9,481 bases of DNA from an uncultured Gammaproteobacteria bacterium (GTDB lineage Bacteria; Pseudomonadota; Gammaproteobacteria; GCA-001735895): NCBI GenBank assembly GCA_945787265.1, contig CALZHS010000036.1, positions 1 to 9,481 on the forward strand, read 5' to 3'. This document shows positions 7,347 to 9,481 of this stretch, one piece after another. The notes under the pieces were generated by a model. That model saw only the letters and a list, made by a program, of their open reading frames with translations. It had not been told where the DNA came from and did not search any database. The position numbers and the translations under genes are program-made. Numbering within the stretch: position 1 is the first letter of the stretch; the number at the start of each line of letters is the position of its first letter.

Positions 7347-8275
7347 TGGAAATCCTGCTGGCCAACCCACGTGGATTCTGCGCCGGAGTAGACCGCGCTA
7401 TCGAAATCGTCGAGCGCGCGCTGCAGCTATTCGGGGCGCCGATCTACGTGCGTCACGAAGTTGTACACAACCGCTATGTCGTCGACGATCTCAAAAGCAA
7501 GGGCGCAATATTTGTCGAGGAACTCGACCAGATCCCTGACGATAATTACGTGATCTTCAGCGCTCACGGCGTTTCCAAAGCGGTGCAGCAAGAGGCCGAA
7601 CGACGTCAACTCAAGGTCTTTGACGCGACCTGTCCGCTGGTCACCAAGGTGCACATGGAGGTCAGTCGCTACAGTCGCAAGGGAATCGAAACCGTGCTAA
7701 TCGGTCACCGCGGGCATCCGGAGGTCGAGGGCACCATGGGCCAGTACGACCACTCCAACGGTGGTGAAATTTACCTGGTTGAATCTGCCGAAGACGTTCG
7801 CACTCTCAAGGTACGCAATCCGCGGGAGCTGCGCTTCGTCACGCAGACAACCTTGTCCAAGGACGATACCGCGATCGTCATAGATTGCCTTATCGAGACG
7901 TTTCCTGAAATTCAGGGACCGAAGAAGGAAGACATCTGTTATGCCACGCAGAACCGCCAGGATGCAGTCAAGCAGCTTGCTGAAAGATGCGACCTGATAC
8001 TTGTGGTCGGTTCGCGCAACAGTTCGAACTCGAACCGATTGCGCGAAATCGCCGAGAACAAAAATATCGAGGGCTACCTGATCGACAGCGAGGACGACAT
8101 ACAGACCGGGTGGCTCGAGAACAAGTCCTGCATTGGCGTTACCGCAGGAGCCTCCGCACCCGAATTGCTGGTGCAGAACGTTATCAGTTTTCTACAGCAT
8201 CACGGTGCCGGTAAAGTATCCGCACTCGGATTCACCGAGGATGTTATTTTCCCGCTGCCAAAACTGTTAAGATAA
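7346..8275 (+). CDS. ispH: 4-hydroxy-3-methylbut-2-enyl diphosphate reductase (IspH/LytB)
   Basis: IspH is the [4Fe-4S] enzyme of the last MEP-pathway step, reducing HMBPP to isopentenyl and dimethylallyl diphosphate in the cytosol. The 309 residues show all three cluster cysteines: C12 (ANPRGFCAGVDRA), C96 (DATCPLV) and C198 (DICYAT). Substrate residues are also present: H41 (HEVVHNRYV), H74 (SAHGVS), H124 and E126 (HRGHPEVEGT), the TQTTLS segment at 166-171, S226/S227/N228 (NSSNSNRL) and S270. Compared with E. coli there is a one-residue offset after about position 130. It starts on the last base of the fkpB stop and has no strong Shine-Dalgarno, so coupling to fkpB is likely. The isoprenoids it supplies become the undecaprenyl carrier handled by MurJ, encoded first in the same operon. 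Confidence 0.98.
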   Translation: MEILLANPRGFCAGVDRAIEIVERALQLFGAPIYVRHEVVHNRYVVDDLKSKGAIFVEELDQIPDDNYVIFSAHGVSKAVQQEAERRQLKVFDATCPLVTKVHMEVSRYSRKGIETVLIGHRGHPEVEGTMGQYDHSNGGEIYLVESAEDVRTLKVRNPRELRFVTQTTLSKDDTAIVIDCLIETFPEIQGPKKEDICYATQNRQDAVKQLAERCDLILVVGSRNSSNSNRLREIAENKNIEGYLIDSEDDIQTGWLENKSCIGVTAGASAPELLVQNVISFLQHHGAGKVSALGFTEDVIFPLPKLLR

Positions 8276-8290
8276 ACGGGTTTGTATCAC

Positions 8291-8295
8291 GAGGA
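8291..8295 (+). promoter_or_regulatory. Shine-Dalgarno selecting the lipoprotein start
   Basis: GAGGA lies 4 nt before the ATG at 8300, a good ribosome binding site. It supports that ATG over an in-frame TTG at 8282, which would add six polar residues in front of the signal peptide and would have this site inside its reading frame. Confidence 0.75.
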
Positions 8296-8299
8296 ATCG

Positions 8300-9205
8300 A
8301 TGAACCGAATCATCAAGCACTGCCTGACTGCCGCCTGCATCTCGTTGCTGGCAGGTTGCGGCATGATCGATTTCGCGTATAACAATGCACCCTCATTTGT
8401 GGTGAGCGAGTTCGAGGATGCATTCGACCTGAGTGCTTCGCAGAGTCGGCAGCTTGATACACGCCTGGATCAATTTTTTAACTGGCACCGTCGCGAGGAA
8501 CTGGGCCGCTACCGGCAGATGCTCGAACGGGCAGCGCTATCCGCCGAGGATGGCATTACGGCAGCGGAGTTTCTACAGTTGAACAACGACGTACGCGTTG
8601 CCTGGCAGCGTTCGCTGGAGAAAGCGATCGACAGCTTCGGCGATCTCGTGGTGACACTCGATCAAAAACAGATCGAGCACTATCAACGCTATTATCGTAA
8701 GGCCGCCGAGGAGTACCACGACTACCTCAAAAAATCGGCGCAGCAGCGCGAGATCTACCGGGTTCAGCTCAGCATCGATCGTCTGGAGAAATTGTTCGGC
8801 AGCTTTGCGGAGGATCAGGAAGAAAAAATCATGGCCAGGCTGCAGCAGCTGCCGGATTTTTACGAACCCTGGATCAACTTCCGGGAAGCCCGCCAGCAGG
8901 CACTGGTAAAAGCATTGAGTAGTGCGACCGAAGCTGGAATAACCCGGCAGCAGCTGAAGACCATTTTACTGGATCCTACGACAGACCATGCGCGCGCTTT
9001 CGAACCCGCGCGTCGGTCCTACTGGCAGGCCTACGCGGCCGCGCTCGAAGACATCAGCGCCTGGCTGACAAAAGGACAGCGTCAGCGAGCGGTGAACAAG
9101 CTGCAGAAATATGCGCGCATCGCCGGTCGCCTGAATGACGCGGGTTATGTCGAAGCCGAAAAAAGTGTCCCTTCTTTAACCATGACCGGCGGGCAAGGAA
9201 TTTAA
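8300..9205 (+). CDS. DUF6279-type outer-membrane lipoprotein of unknown function
   Basis: A 301-residue predicted lipoprotein. The N-terminus is a short type II signal peptide: Arg3 and Lys6, a hydrophobic stretch, then the lipobox LAGC with the lipidated cysteine at residue 20. Position +2 is Gly rather than Asp, which by the Lol rule points to the outer membrane. The mature part is charged and probably mostly helical. It carries what I recognise as DUF6279 signatures: FAYNNAP right after the cysteine (25-31), FNWHRREELGRY (60-71), repeated Glu/Arg/Gln-rich helices, and a C-terminal LTKGQRQRAVNKLQKYA (256-272). No catalytic motif is visible and the function is unknown. It follows ispH by 24 nt with its own good Shine-Dalgarno, so it probably ends the operon, although a separate promoter cannot be excluded. 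LspA, encoded upstream, would process it. Lipoprotein call strong; family name from memory. Confidence 0.85.
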   Translation: MNRIIKHCLTAACISLLAGCGMIDFAYNNAPSFVVSEFEDAFDLSASQSRQLDTRLDQFFNWHRREELGRYRQMLERAALSAEDGITAAEFLQLNNDVRVAWQRSLEKAIDSFGDLVVTLDQKQIEHYQRYYRKAAEEYHDYLKKSAQQREIYRVQLSIDRLEKLFGSFAEDQEEKIMARLQQLPDFYEPWINFREARQQALVKALSSATEAGITRQQLKTILLDPTTDHARAFEPARRSYWQAYAAALEDISAWLTKGQRQRAVNKLQKYARIAGRLNDAGYVEAEKSVPSLTMTGGQGI

Positions 9206-9214
9206 ACTTCAATC

Positions 9215-9233
9215 GGGCGGCCATCGCCCTGTT
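9215..9233 (+). terminator. Weak candidate terminator after the lipoprotein gene
   Basis: GGGCG (9215-9219) and CGCCC (9225-9229) form a 5-bp GC stem with a 5-nt loop, 9 nt after the stop codon. The following TGTT is only a short, interrupted T tract, so termination may be inefficient or Rho-dependent. No better intrinsic terminator is visible downstream; a 4-bp hairpin at 9272-9282 is weaker still. Confidence 0.3.
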
Positions 9234-9382
9234 AGCGTCAATTAATCCAGCATCGACCGACCCTGATTTTTAGCGGGCCGCTGTTTCATGACGCTTCATT
9301 GCTATCGGGCCTGTTCCTGTAAGTGCCTGTATTTATGAAGATTCCGTCACACTTTTGGTGATTTCTGCAGGCAAAAACCGGG

Positions 9383-9413
9383 TTGACTGTGACCTAAATC
9401 CCAAACTTTTAAT
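9383..9413 (+). promoter_or_regulatory. Possible promoter for a gene beyond the right edge
   Basis: TTGACT (9383-9388, 5 of 6 for -35) is followed after 19 bp by TTTAAT (9408-9413, 5 of 6 for -10). The spacer is longer than the optimal 17 bp, which lowers confidence. A CRP-like sequence, TGTGA-N6-TCCCA (9388-9403), sits between the boxes, where a bound regulator would be expected to repress. Confidence 0.28.
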
Positions 9414-9481
9414 ACCTGGCTGTTTTAGCCTAGATGCCGCTATGGATCGAGCCCGCGATACGATCCCTGCCCTGGACAGGT

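Larger units (their letters stand above)
9206..9481. other. Right-hand intergenic region with no confident gene
   Basis: This 276-base stretch holds the weak hairpin above and three GCCTGT/TCCTGT direct repeats at 9309-9330. It also has an imperfect inverted repeat (9289-9299 with 9335-9349), a possible promoter (9383-9413) and a small hairpin, GGCT/AGCC, at 9418-9430. Frames from ATG 9434 (MPLWIEPA) and ATG 9442 (MDRARDTI) stay open to the edge. Each is under 17 codons with no convincing Shine-Dalgarno, so neither is called a gene. The region may be the 5' regulatory zone of a gene lying beyond the window. Confidence 0.6.

Noticed and set aside
8282..8299. TTG at 8282 as the start of the lipoprotein
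   Set aside because: It adds six polar residues before a normal type II signal peptide and is less well placed than the ATG at 8300 behind GAGGA.
9347..9361. TCAC-N7-GTGA dyad as an operator
   Set aside because: Four-base arms are expected often by chance, and nothing in its position relative to a gene supports a specific regulator.
1..9481. A novel defence, mobile or secondary-metabolite system
   Set aside because: All genes but one belong to well-known housekeeping families in a conserved order. There are no transposase, integrase, tRNA, attachment-site or CRISPR repeats, and no visible break in composition.

Overview
The window reads as a chromosomal housekeeping segment of a gammaproteobacterium. 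GC content is moderately high by eye. The gene order rpsT (reverse), murJ, ribF, ileS, lspA, fkpB, ispH matches the arrangement I recall from pseudomonads and relatives; in E. coli the ribF-ileS-lspA-fkpB-ispH block is kept but murJ lies elsewhere. I cannot place the organism below class level. A marine or environmental lineage outside the Enterobacterales is a guess from the sequence style.

Layout. At 1-576 is the 3' part of a fumarylacetoacetate-hydrolase (FAH) family gene that enters from the left edge. It converges with rpsT (631-891, minus strand), and a bidirectional hairpin terminator at 582-614 can serve both. rpsT has a near-consensus promoter (931-959, minus) and a UUG start codon. 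About 30 bp away a divergent extended -10 promoter (970-999) probably drives a long plus-strand operon: murJ (lipid II flippase), ribF (FAD synthetase), ileS (isoleucyl-tRNA synthetase), lspA (signal peptidase II), fkpB (FKBP-type prolyl isomerase), ispH (last enzyme of the MEP isoprenoid pathway), and probably a DUF6279-type outer-membrane lipoprotein (8300-9205). Spacing from murJ to ispH is tight: 6 nt gap, 8 nt overlap, 18 nt gap, 4 nt gap, 1 nt overlap. The final 276 bases hold no confident gene. They contain a weak hairpin after the lipoprotein, an imperfect inverted repeat, a possible promoter and a CRP-like half-palindrome, perhaps leading to a gene beyond the edge.

How the genes fit together. 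IspH makes the C5 isoprenoid precursors from which undecaprenyl phosphate is built, and MurJ flips the undecaprenyl-linked peptidoglycan precursor. LspA matures lipoproteins, and the terminal gene encodes one. RibF makes FMN and FAD, while IleS and S20 belong to translation. The operon therefore joins envelope building with basic metabolism.

I found no mobile element, CRISPR array, tRNA, defence system or other novel multi-gene system. The least understood items are the DUF6279 lipoprotein, the shortened FAH enzyme, the pyrimidine-rich rpsT leader and the right-hand intergenic region.
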